Assembly (NCBI GenBank): GCA_033852175.1
Contig: JAWSUY010000022.1
Span: forward strand, 1-64,000
From: Agarilytica sp033852175
GTDB lineage: Bacteria; Pseudomonadota; Gammaproteobacteria; Pseudomonadales; Cellvibrionaceae
DNA: 64,000 nucleotides
Direction: 5' to 3'
Position 1 is the first letter of the stretch. Every line of letters begins with the position of its first letter. Positions 49,964 to 61,900 of this stretch are shown in pieces. The translations under genes were made by a program, and so were the position numbers. The notes under the pieces are model-generated. The model was given only the letters and a program-made list of their open reading frames with translations, had not been told where the DNA came from and ran no database searches.

Positions 49964-50368
49964 TTAAGGTTCTGTTGGAAGGCTGGTAAGTACATCACGC
50001 TCAACATCAAAAATATCTTGGTAGCGCGCTAATTTTTTGTCGGACAAAGCTTTAAAAACGCTGGGCTTCAAGTGTCTGCGGATCTGCCATTGAAAAAACC
50101 CACTGGCTTGAGACAGCGCAAGCAAGTCCAATCGACAGTTATACATATGGTATTCCAGAGGGGAACTGATCCCTTTCTGGCAGCGTTCATAAGCTTCTAA
50201 AGTGTGTTCACGTAGATCGTCAACAGCCATAAGCGTGACAAACTCCTCCGTCTCCCAGCCATTGGACGCGACTTTTTCGTATTTGTTATCCGCGTTGGTG
50301 GCATAAATAACGCGTGTATAGCCACCATAGGTTTGGCTTTTATCTTGAGGAACATCATCTTTTTTCAT
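49964..50368 (-). CDS. Conserved-context protein of unknown function in the resorcinol cluster
   Basis: A 134-residue soluble protein with no signal peptide and no recognised domain. The middle has EYHMYNCRLDLLALSQASGFFQWQIRRHLKP, an amphipathic helical stretch with Cys, His and Arg. Its position between darB and the BtrH-like gene, with short gaps (27 and 5 bases), makes it part of the operon. It may be a small partner of either enzyme. No function is claimed. Confidence 0.7.
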   Translation of the reverse strand: MKKDDVPQDKSQTYGGYTRVIYATNADNKYEKVASNGWETEEFVTLMAVDDLREHTLEAYERCQKGISSPLEYHMYNCRLDLLALSQASGFFQWQIRRHLKPSVFKALSDKKLARYQDIFDVERDVLTSLPTEP

Positions 50369-50395
50369 AATAAAAACCGTGCGTTAACGTAGAAC

Positions 50396-51544
50396 TTAGG
50401 TTGCGGTTAATAGCATATAGCAAGCACTAAAACGCCCGCTTTCGGGGATGTGGCAAAGAATTTTGTCGTCGATCTTGAGTTTGTTCGAATTCAAAAGGCC
50501 TTCCAGCATAATATAAATAGAAGCTGAGCCGGTGTTACCTTTTTCCGATAAATTGGAAAACCACTTTTCATAGGGGATTTCCAATCCGATGCTTTTTAAA
50601 CCTTCATAAAGCTTATCGCGGAAATAATTAGACGAGTAATGGGATACAAACCAGTCAACGTCATCGATGTTTAATTGTTTTTTATCGACAACACTGGCCA
50701 AAGGTTTTTCAGCTGTGTAGCGCACAATATTGGAATCCAACAGCTTAACATCCTGTTTAAGCGCCATAATGGATCGGGTAGATATTTCTTCGTTGGAATA
50801 GGTGTACCAACCTGTAAGCTCGCCATCAATTTTTTCTGCGCCAGCATACATGCATGTTTCTACTTCGTTGGCATAAGAAAAAATTTCGATCCACTCTATC
50901 TTTAAATTGATGCAGCCTTCGCTCGGGGTGGGCTGTAATAGCGCGGCGCCGGCACCATCGGATAGCATCCAGCGAAGAAAGTCTTTTTCAAAAGCAATTT
51001 CGGGGCGTGAAGCCATGGCGGCGACTTTTTGCTCGTGTTCAGGGGTATAGTTTTGGCTGCGTAAAGCAAGTGATGCCGCTTCAGATCCTGTTGATACCGC
51101 ATATTCGTGGCAGCCAGCAGCAATCGTCATATAGGCATATTTCATAGCGTTCATGCCAGAAACACAAATGCCTGCAGCGGCCATACATTCACAGCTGGGA
51201 ATCCCCAGCTCGCCATGCACCATCACTGCATGATTAGGTAGTAGCTGGTCGGGGCTAGATGTTCCGGTGGCGATACACTGAATTTGATCAAGTGAAAAAC
51301 CTTCGTGCTCAAGCCCGCGTATCGCATTGGCGGTAAGTTCAGTATTGGAATGAGACGGGAGTAAGGTCTCCCTATCTATTGCGTAATGGCGAGACTTAAT
51401 GCCATTACTGCGTAAAACCATCTTACGTGAGCGCGAAGGCTTATTTCCGACCATTCCTAAGAGTGTTTCCATCTCGTCATTTGAAACGGGTTCACCGGGT
51501 AGGAAGCTTGCTATTCGAGTGATGTATACGTCTTGACTACTCAT
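50396..51544 (-). CDS. darB: DarB/StlD-family ketosynthase
   Basis: A 382-residue KAS III-like enzyme with triad Cys127 (AAAGICVSGMNAM), His302 (VSHYSSNYF) and Asn337 (KGNTGSAS). The DarB/StlD hallmark is KPSRSRKMVLRSNGIKSRHYAID at 35-57. Such enzymes join two beta-keto acyl chains to a cyclohexanedione. The longer frame to 51772 is rejected because the ATG at 51544 overlaps the darA stop (TAATG) and begins the family's N-terminus. It is directly downstream of darA. Confidence 0.92.
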   Translation of the reverse strand: MSSQDVYITRIASFLPGEPVSNDEMETLLGMVGNKPSRSRKMVLRSNGIKSRHYAIDRETLLPSHSNTELTANAIRGLEHEGFSLDQIQCIATGTSSPDQLLPNHAVMVHGELGIPSCECMAAAGICVSGMNAMKYAYMTIAAGCHEYAVSTGSEAASLALRSQNYTPEHEQKVAAMASRPEIAFEKDFLRWMLSDGAGAALLQPTPSEGCINLKIEWIEIFSYANEVETCMYAGAEKIDGELTGWYTYSNEEISTRSIMALKQDVKLLDSNIVRYTAEKPLASVVDKKQLNIDDVDWFVSHYSSNYFRDKLYEGLKSIGLEIPYEKWFSNLSEKGNTGSASIYIMLEGLLNSNKLKIDDKILCHIPESGRFSACYMLLTAT

Positions 51545-52491
51545 TAATTGGCTAACTTTATGTCTTTGCGCGCTTCCCCAGAGGGTTGGGCGTAATAGTG
51601 TTTTTGAGCTGCGATACGGTTTTTCGTAAACGGGCTTATTATTTTTTTCAGTAGTGCTGCTATAGGCGCTAGGGTCAAAATCAATATCACCAAAAAGCCG
51701 ATATAGAAATGTACAGCGATATAGCGTGATCTTGAGTCCTGAGGGCCTATCGCGCGTAAAATTCGGCCCCAAATTTTAAAGCTTCGGTGTGCGATAAGCT
51801 CACTGGCAATGGTCTTTTCTTTGATTTTTACCGCGCCAAGCCCTTTCAGTAACGGCTGCTCAATCGGCTTGCCGTTCAAACGTTCGAACTGGTCGACGAT
51901 TCTATCACCAAAGCGTTTACAACCCTCTATATCCTTTTCACTAACACCCGCTTTAGGCACCAGCGGCCAAGGTCCTTTTGTACCCGTGAACATCCACATC
52001 GGAGTCGATAAAAAACTCATTGCACTGCCGCTTTCGTCCACAAGCACCACGTTATCGATAAGCTTAGCGTTTAACCGCACCAGCTCCTTTTTGACCTTCT
52101 CTTGAGCGGAAAGCCACATGTCACGGCAAGCGATTAACGTGATTACAGGCGTATCCTTCAATACACGCTCAGCAAACGCGCTTTTCAAAAAGCCGGCTGT
52201 GGGTAGGGAGGGTGATAAGAACCAGACTTGATAAGCCAAAATCACAAGATCGAAGTCTTCATTCGCATGCGTACCAAAAGGCTTCATCGAAGGGGCTTGC
52301 ATAACCACCGCCTCAGGGAAGGTCGTAAAAAACTGAATAAACGGCCAGGGAAATGGGTAAGCCGTTTCTGGAGCTATGGTTTCAAATACAACTTCAGTCG
52401 ACGGATCGCTGATCAATGGTTGAACAAATGCATCGGCCACGCGAGAAAGCTGGCCCGTCTGTGAGTAGGTGACAACTAATACACGTTTCAT
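51544..52491 (-). CDS. darA: DarA, dialkylresorcinol condensing/aromatising enzyme
   Basis: A 315-residue protein with a flavodoxin-like N-terminus (VLVVTYSQTGQLSRVADAF, FMN phosphate loop at 9-14) and the DarA-specific PFPWPFIQFFTTFPEAVVMQ near 48. FDLVILAYQVWFLSPSLP follows near 80. A membrane helix lies near the C-terminus (YIGFLVILILTLAPIAALL). DarA oxidises the cyclohexanedione made by DarB to the resorcinol. The ATG at 52491 (MKRVLVV) is preferred to an upstream start with no family match. Confidence 0.9.
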   Translation of the reverse strand: MKRVLVVTYSQTGQLSRVADAFVQPLISDPSTEVVFETIAPETAYPFPWPFIQFFTTFPEAVVMQAPSMKPFGTHANEDFDLVILAYQVWFLSPSLPTAGFLKSAFAERVLKDTPVITLIACRDMWLSAQEKVKKELVRLNAKLIDNVVLVDESGSAMSFLSTPMWMFTGTKGPWPLVPKAGVSEKDIEGCKRFGDRIVDQFERLNGKPIEQPLLKGLGAVKIKEKTIASELIAHRSFKIWGRILRAIGPQDSRSRYIAVHFYIGFLVILILTLAPIAALLKKIISPFTKNRIAAQKHYYAQPSGEARKDIKLAN

Positions 52492-52617
52492 GCCACGTAC
52501 CGTTGTGATGTTAGGGGGAAAGCCAGAATTAATGAGCTGCTGGCTGGACGGGCGACAATATGGCATAGGTCATGGGGGAGGGCAAGAAAGGGGTGGCTTC
52601 AATGGTGGCTTCACAGG

Positions 52618-52710
52618 TTTTAATGGGGGGCAGACTCGATTGAAGCCTTGTAGCCCTACGCCCCCCCCCAAAAAAACCATATTTTCAATCGAGTCTGACC
52701 CCATTGAAAA
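52618..52710. repeat. Inverted pair of a cagactcgattgaa repeat around a poly-C run
   Basis: Left arm aatggggggcagactcgatt (near 52620-52639) and right arm, the reverse complement of a copy with tcagactcgattgaa (52682-52703), enclose 40 bases with nine consecutive C. A third copy lies at 62940. Similar words occur next to REP-type transposons in other genomes, as I recall. The rest of the 52492-52988 gap shows nothing clear. Confidence 0.75.
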
Positions 52711-52988
52711 ACTTTCATCGAAAACTCTGTATGGTTTTTGTTCTGATTTTGGTGCCATTGAGTAAAATAATGAAAAATGGCTATTCATGTGCCAATATTT
52801 TTGAGGGCTGTTGAGGTTTGTGTGTCATGGTGATAATTTGCCGTTCAGATTTTAAGGGCTCAGTTCCCCCACTAAGGATGGTGTCCAGTATCCTGCTTTT
52901 TCCGGCCACTTCTTTTACTAAACAAGCACGCTAGATGCTTGTGGGTTGTTCTGTGCGTGGAGTTTTATTTATAGGATTGGTGTCGGGT

Positions 52989-55900
52989 ATGCAGCGCATT
53001 CTTTTTTTTGGGTTATTTCTTTTTTCGTTGGTTGTTTCTGGTCATGCTTGGTCGGGGGTGACTGCATCGCCTAACCCGAGCAGTACGGGTAATTTTACGA
53101 TCAGTTGGACTGGTGCTGAGGACGAATCGGTCGTAACCGAAACTGTTGGCGGGTCCTCTGAAGTGGTGAATATTACCTCAGGCTCTCAGTATTCCGTATC
53201 CGGCAAAGCGACAGGTAGCTATACCTATTCTGTTGTAACGCAGATGTCTCCTCATAGGTGCGCTTACTATTGTCTGCCTGAAAACTTAGGTTCGGTTACC
53301 GTTACGGTCACGGCACCACCACCACCCAGTATCCCCGGTTCACTTTCCGTACCTTCAATCGCAAGCAACGGCAGTTATACCGTTTCCTGGGCGGCATCTT
53401 CCGGCTCAGTAAGCGCCTACCATTTGCAAGAGCGCGCAAACGGCGGCAGTTGGAATACCGTACAGACGAGCACTTCTCGTTCTAAAAGTTTTAGCAAAGG
53501 CGATAATAAATATTACGATTACCGCGTAAAAGCCTGTGGTGCGAGCTGCAGTAATTACAGCGCATCCAAAAGAGTCACGGTTCCTGCCGCGAGCATTTCC
53601 CTCTCTGCATCCAATATTCAATACAACACCTCTGCGTTTACCCTAACGTGGAGTTCTGTGATGACCTCATCCTGTAGTTGGAGCGCTGGTTCACTTTCCG
53701 GCACCAGTGGATCTAAAAGTTTTGTGGTATCGGGTTGGACAGATATTGGTTATTCCAATATTTGGATAAAAAACACGACAATGACCTGTAATAAATTTGG
53801 TGGCGGCACTATCTCAAAAACGCTCACCCTTGATTCTTCCGGCCTGCCGCCGAAACCAACAGTTAGCGTATCGTGGAACAAAAGTAATTCCTATGTTGGT
53901 CAGTCCGCGACACTCAATTGGAGTTCTACTCTCGCGAGCAGTTGCACCTTGGATGGCGGCAGTGTGAGTTTTAGTGGTTCTCGGTCATATTCGTTTAGCA
54001 ATACAAGCTCAGTGAACAAAACAGTAACCTGTACAAATTCTGGTGGCAGTACTTCTGCATCTGATTCGATTTCGGTTGCCTACACTACGCCCGGAGTGCC
54101 CGGTGCAATTTCAGCACCTTCGACAGCCAGTACAGGCAGCTATACAGTTTCTTGGTCAGCCTCATCGGGCACCTTAACAGCCTACCAACTGCAAGAACGT
54201 GCTAACGGAGGATCATGGTCCACAATTCAAACCAGTACATCACGTTCACGCTCTTTCAGTAAAAATGCGAATAAATATTACGACTACCGTATTCGTGCGT
54301 GTAACAACAATGCGTGTAGTGGGTATAACGCCTCGAAACGCGTAACCATTCCCGCAGCCAGTATTACTGTTTCGGCAAGTCCATCACCCATTCAATTCAC
54401 CGACGACAGTTTCACCTTAACGTGGAGTTCCGTTATGACCAGCAGTTGCAGTTGGTCTTCAGGTTCTATCTCGGGTAAAAGCGGTAATAAAAGTTTTACG
54501 CTGAGCGGTTGGACGCCGACAGGTGTCGATAGCATTCAGCAAAAAAATACAACCTTAACGTGTAACGTAATAGGTGGTGGGACGGTCAGTAAGTCACTCA
54601 CCGTATACGCAGAATCGTTACCGCCGAAGCCCACTGTCAATGTCACGTGGAATAAAAACAGCGCCTTTGTTGGTCAATCCGCCACATTAACTTGGGCAAC
54701 AAGCGATGCGACCAGCTGTAGTCTAGATAGTGCTAGCGCAAGTCTTAACAGCTCAAAAAATTATACCTTTACAACTGACGGTACGGTCACAAAAACCGTT
54801 ACCTGCACCAATGCGCAAGGCAGTACCTCAGCATCCGATTCGATCACGGTTGCTTACACAACACCCGGTGTTCCTGGCACAACTTCAGCTCCGTCAACAG
54901 CAAGTACTGGCAGCTATACAGTTTCGTGGTCTGCATCTTCGGGCACGTTAACCGCCTACCAGTTACAAGAAAGTGCTAACGGAGGATCATGGTCCACAAT
55001 TCAAACCAGCACATCACGTTCACGTTCTTTCAGTAAAAATGCGAGCAAATATTACGACTATCGTATTCGAGCGTGTAACAACAATGCGTGTAGTGGGTAT
55101 AACACCTCGAAACGCGTCACCATTCCTGCGGCTAGCATTACCGTTTCGGCAAGTCCATCACCCCTTAATTTTACCAGCAATGTGTTCACATTAACGTGGA
55201 ACTCCACTATGACGACGGGGTGTAGCTGGTCTGCCGGTTCGATATCCGGTTCGGAAGGCAGCAAGGTATTGAGTGTAACCGGATGGACACCGGTTGGTAT
55301 CGATGACCTTCAACGTAAAATGACGACACTAACCTGTAACGTAATTGGTGGTGGAACGGTTACTGAGGATGTAGAGCTAACCGCTTTAGCAGTCTTGCCC
55401 TTACCGAGTATTGACATTCAGTGGGTTGATATTGGTGAATCAATCACCCTGACCTGGACATCAACGTATGCAGAAAATTGCTTCATAGGAGCAGATGCCG
55501 TCGCTATAAATGGATCAGAAACTTTTGTTTTTAACGCTATTAATTTATCGGAAAAAACTCTGACCTGCAGCAATGAAGCAGGAGAAGTCTCAGCGACAGC
55601 CCCCATACCAAAACCATTAGTCAGTGTTGCGTGGGATAAAACAAGTGTCGCCATTGGTGGGTCGGCAACACTAACGTGGAGTTCCATTGGTGCAGATGCC
55701 TGTGAATACCACAGCGTAACGGCAGTAAGCGCATCTCAATTAGTGACCCTAAACTTCGCGGGCGATATAAGCCACAACGTTACCTGTTCAAACGCGAGTG
55801 GTAAAACAGAAGCCGCCGCGACGATCAGCGTGTATCGCCCTTCATTTCAATCGTTAGAAAATGACCCTGAAAATGACGCGCAAAGCGGAAATGTGTATTA

Positions 55901-58900
55901 CGGAAAAACGCCTGGTGAGCACTCTATTGATAAAAGCGGTGCATTCAATTACTCAGTTCCAATAGACGTATCGCCAGGGATCAACGGCATGCAGCCAGAC
56001 ATTAGCCTGGGCTATAGCAGTACCGCTCAAAATGGTTTAATGGGTTGGGGCTGGAATATTTCAGGACTTTCAGCGATTAGTCGATGTCCAGCATCCGTTG
56101 CGCGTGATGGATACCCAAGTGGTATTAGCGATGGAGAAAATTATAAATATTGTTTAGACGGTCAGCGCTTAGTGCAATTGGCGAATGGAGAATACCGTAC
56201 CGAATCGGAAACCTTTAAACGGATTACGAAAAATTCAGATTCGTGGTTAGTGGAAAATCCAGACGGTAGCCAAGTTTCGTATGGCGAAAACGATGGTGTC
56301 ACCCATGCGAAATCATTGGATTACGCTGACGGTACGATTTCTTGGCTAATGGATAAAAAATCCGACGTGTCGGGAAATTACATGACCTATATTTATGAAC
56401 GTGAAGAAGACAATGGGCATGTCGCGATAAAAGAAATTCAATACACCCAAAATGACAACGCGCAAGACACATATAACACGCTTAAGTTTTACTACGAAGA
56501 ACGGGACGATGTTTCGACACGTTATTCGGCAAAAACGCTATTCACCGTTGATCAACGCCTGAGCCGTGTAGAAGCCAAAGCCGGTGGTATGTTGGTTTAC
56601 GTGTATAACATTGATTATGAAAATGTTGATGGAGTAGAGCGTGCAGACCCGCTTAAAACCAGCCGCGTTAAATCGGTCAGCAAGTGCTTTGCCAGTTCAT
56701 CCAGTTGTGCTGAACCGATTGTTTTTGAATGGTCATCGACCCATCGCGACAATTATATTTTAGATGATGCTGATCAAGAGTATGTACTTGATGAGGATAT
56801 AGCGGAGGATCGTTATATCGAAATTCCAGAAGTGTTTGAAGGGCCTACTGATGAATTAACTGGGGGGATGTTGATTCAGTCGGGTTTCCCTGTCAGTACC
56901 GGTGGCCGTAGACCTCTGAATTTTGGCGGCGTAAGAGGAGATTTTGACGGTGATAATAAACTTGAAGTGATATGGATCCAGGGATCCGCAACAGAAGGTG
57001 AATCGGGCACTGCACGTAAGGTTGCAATGAGTGCCGGGGACCCTGGTGTAGCTTTTACTTATACCGATGTTTATGAGTCCGTAGTAAGAACTTTTGAGGG
57101 AAAATATGACGGTAAGGAAAGCCCTAACGATAGCTATAATGTTCTTAATGGAGCTGTGGCTGATTTTAATGGGGATGGTCTCGATGATTATTATATAAAA
57201 AGAAATACAAGTATTGATGTGTTTCTAAGCAATGGAATAACCCTGATTTATTCCGATGGGTATTCCATGACTAAAGCTGATTTGGGTATATTTAATGCTA
57301 AAACATGTTGTCAGCTCGGGCAGCGAGTAACTAAAGACTGGCTCTATAATTATGTCATCAAAGATATTAATGGCGACAACCTTGTCGATATTCTACGAAT
57401 GCCGCTTTGGGACGTCGTTGATGTCCTGGCGACTATTAGTGATTTTGGTGTTGATGATATATCCGTTGCAATAAATAATGGAGATGGCTTCGATGAATTT
57501 GAGCGATGGGCAACTTCAACCGATTTTTCTTTTTTAGATACCCAGGTTTCTGACAGTTATTTAAGTTTAGCGGATGTTAATGGTGATAGCCTCGTTGACC
57601 TGGTGGGTTTAGATGGTCAAGTAGGTATCAATACCGGTTTAACGTTTGTTTTCGATGCTTCATGGTCGGAAAATATAAACCTTCCCGTTCTGCCATACAA
57701 TATGCATATATTTGTGAGTGTCGATTCGTTACCTGGTGATATTGCGGGTGGTTTGGCTTCAGGAAATGCCGGCGGTGGATTGGTAGTGCCGGGCTATGCA
57801 GAGGGTCCTCCAGGGGTTTCTATTGTTAGATCTTCATTCTCACCATTTGCATCGGTGACGCGAGTTGCCGACGTAAATGGTGATGGCTTAGTCGACATCG
57901 TTGCGGTGAGATGGGACGGTATTTATGTATCGCTATCAAATGGACGAGAATTTTTAAGCGCTGTGATGTGGAGCGATGCGCTCACATATCATGACCTTGT
58001 TCCTTTTTGCAATATGATGGAATGTAATACACGACGCAGGACCTTTGAACTACAAGATGCAAACCGCGATGGTATGGCAGATGTTTTGTATACCCGTGCT
58101 TGGAATATTACTGGTAAAAAAGACGCGTCCGATGTTATGGCTATTTATTCAAAAGGCCGAGTGGATTCTGAGGGAGAAGGGTTTACGGCTCCGGTCATGA
58201 TGGCTAGCATTGCGCCGCTACCTGATGGTGCACCACAAGATTCGAATGCTGAACGTTTAGGAAAGCCCTATGTAACGGAAGAGGGTGATTTAGTTATTCA
58301 TCGCCAGCCCAGTTTTTTCCATGCTGAAATGCTTGTTTTTATCGGGATCCCTTTAATAGAAACCGTAGACGTTGCCGTTAAAATAGGCATTAACCAACAT
58401 CAAATTCTAGGGGTACATGAATCCAACACCCGTCGTTTGAGCGTTGAATATAAAAAGTTAAGTGATTCAAAAGTTTATATTCAAACAGGCGTAACAAAAG
58501 ACGATAGTAAAATCAGCTCGCGTTACCCAACGACCTATTCATATTACGATAGTGATGGCCAAGCGTCTGTTATGCCGGATCACACCTTACACTCTGCTGC
58601 ACGAGGGCTTCAGGTAGTGTCGACATTATCTGTTTATGATGGAGCTAACTTATCCACACAGGATGGTTACTTCTATAAAAACCGACGCACCCACCGACTC
58701 GGTTTAGGCTCCTTGGGTTTCGAACAAGTCCAAAAAACCACAACACTGGCGGGCCAAACACAAAAAGTCCGTACCGTAAGCGACTACCTGCAAGAAGTGG
58801 GGCAGGAGTCTAGCTACCTATTAGTCGCCCCAAGCAAAGCAACCCAATGCGTAATCACAAACGCAAATACAACAGGCTGTGAAACGGCGACGGGCACTAC

Positions 58901-61900
58901 ACTCTTAAGTGAACATAAACAAAACTGGAAAGTCCGCGTTTATGATGACGGTTCTTCGCCGCGCTTTCATTCCTATGCGCTGGAAGAAGAAACCAAAAAC
59001 TATGATTTAACGACCGGTACCTTGGTCAATACGATCAGCAAACGTTTGTATAACGATAGTGTGCGCACCAGTTGCCCAGTACAGTCGGATATTACTTCCG
59101 AAAACCGTACAACGATAACTAACGATCATTTTGATGCGTATGGAACACCGTTGGATAGCATTGAAAATCGTTGTGATACGTTTGGTGTGACGGGGACGTA
59201 TACTGATAATGATAATATTAGCAATGATACTGTGAATTGGTGTTTACATCAGACACAAGACCCTAAAGTTCATACCTGGGTTTACGACGAAGAAAATGGA
59301 ATCCAGCGGAATAGCACTCGCCATACACGGTACTCATATAACTCCAGTGGAGCAGGTGTCTGTCGAGTGGGAACCGAAACGCGTGAGCCGAGTGCGGGCA
59401 ATGAATTGTGGTTACAAAAAACATTTTCTTACAATGGTTACGGAACACAATCGTCGATTACTGAAACGGTAAATGACTTTCCTAATGATGGAATTGGTTT
59501 TACTAGCCGAACTTATTTGTTAAACGAAAGTTTTAGTGATCAAGGTGAACGGACGGTTATCAGCACAAATGCGTTGGGTCATGCACACACTGAAATATTC
59601 GGTGCAGAGTTTGGCAGTTTAAAACGTGCTATTGATGCTAATGATCTTATTTTCGATTACTTCTACGATGTATTGGGACGTGTTACTTACACCGAAAACC
59701 TCGGCGTTGTGACGATCTATGATTACCGTAGCTGTGATAATTGCTTTGCATATAACGCGGATGCCGCGTGGTACAGCCAAAGCAAAACCGAAGGCCAGTC
59801 AGCCACTCGCTCCTACTTCGATGGTTTAGGCCGTGAAGTGGGTTCTCGCTGGCGCGGACTAACGGGCAACCTTTACTACATCGGTCAAAAATACAATTCA
59901 CTTGGCTTACCCGAATACATGACCGAACCGTTTGGTGGCAGTGATACGCCTTCTGATCTAGCTACTCGGACCTATTTCGACGTGCTCGGGCGTATTACCC
60001 AAACTGACTTCCCGACGGGTGTATCGCAAACAGTCAACTACACCGTAGTCGATGGTGCAGCGACAGTCATTACTACCGACACTGCTGATCACAGTACAGA
60101 GCAACGCTTCGATGCCTTGGGCCGCGAAAAAACGATTACCGACGCACTCAATATTCGTGTGAGCTATTGGCACGACGCCCAAGGTAATGTCAGTGATATT
60201 CAAGTGGCTGAGACTGATGACAGCAACAAGATTAACCACCAAATAATTTTCGACTTGTTAGGGCGTAAAACGCGTCTGAATGATCCGGATATTGGTTTCA
60301 TCGATTACACCTACAACGCCTTCGGTCATCTTGCTGAGCAAGAGAACAGTGAGGGCGAGCGTATCTGCTATTTTTATGATGAACAGGATCGTCAAATCAA
60401 CCGTTTCGACAACGCGTCCAGCTCGTGTACCGGAGGCGTCCAGCATCAATGGGTTTATGACGAATTTGCGAATGGGTTGTTATCGCGAGTGTTGGGGCGA
60501 GACACAAAAAACCGGGTACAGAATACGGCATACAGCTACACGCCCGATTACCTCTTGCCCGAAACGGCTAGTCAGTTAATCAACGGCGAAACCTTTACGG
60601 TTACTAACTACTACGATCAGTTTAATCGTCCCGTAGGCTTTGCTTACCCAACTGGCTTTACTCTAGAGCAGCGTTACAACAGCTATGGTCATCCGCATCA
60701 AAGCGTTAACGTGCTCGATGGTGAAGTTCTTTGGCAGGCAAACGATGACGATGCACGTGGCAACCTTACTGATTTTGGCTTTGGTAATGGGGCGTCTGTA
60801 CTCTCTGTATTTAGACCAGAAACCGGGCTGATCGAATCACGCTTGGCGACCTTGAATAGCACGATCTTACAAGATCATTTGTACACGTTTGATGACGAAG
60901 GTAACTTGCGTACGCGTCAAGACCGGCGTGCCCTAGTCACGCAAAACTTCTGTTACGACGCCTTGTACCGCTTAACAGATCAAGTCATTGGCAGCAGTTG
61001 TTCAGATGTATTTGGGCGAAGTTATGATGGCTCAGCTTATCATTACGATATTCACGGGAATCTGACACAAAAAGACGAGATCACGGATTACGATTACACC
61101 GGTAGCGGTGGTCCCCATGCGGTTAGTTTTGCCAAGGGTAATAATTACACCTATGACAATGCAGGCCGCATGGTCACGGGCTTTGGTGGCCGCGTGATCG
61201 ATTACTCTGCTTTTGGTAAGCCGACTTATATGGGCTTTGAAAACGGTTACCAAACCGAAGTGACTTACGGAGCATTACAAACCCGTGTTCAGCGTGGCGA
61301 TGTAGAAAACGGTGAGTTAACCTCTACCGTATATGTCGATAAGCATTATGAACGCATTACGACACCAGACGGTAAGGTTGAGCATCGTCACTATATGGCC
61401 GGTTGGGGTGTGCATGTCACCACAGAAGACAATGCCATTACAGAAGACTACAATGTTTACTTTACCAAGGATCATATCGGTTCTATGGCGAGTAAATCGG
61501 ACGATCGCCTTGCTCAAACCGTTAAGTTTCATGCGAACGAGCCTTGGGGGCGACGACAGGACCAGGATTGGAGCGGGGTTACTTATGACACTCTGAGTGG
61601 CACTGAACTCGAAGAAATGACGTTTGGTACTACTAGAGGCTTTACTGACCATGAACATTTAGATGGTGTAGGGCTTATACACATGAATGGGCGGGTGTAT
61701 GATCCGGTTGTTGGGAGATTTGTTTCTCCGGATCCTTGGATACAAGATCCAGAAAATTCTCAGAGTTTTAATCGTTACTCTTATGTGATTAATAATCCGT
61801 TGCGATATACGGACCCGACAGGGGAAATGTTTGAAGTTGATCTTTCTGCGGATATGATTAAGCAAATGTCGGATCTGACGGATATGGAAAGAACCGTTAT

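Noticed and set aside
51545..51772. 76-codon upstream extension of darB
   Set aside because: It overlaps the darA coding region in another frame, while the ATG at 51544 is coupled to the darA stop and matches the family start.
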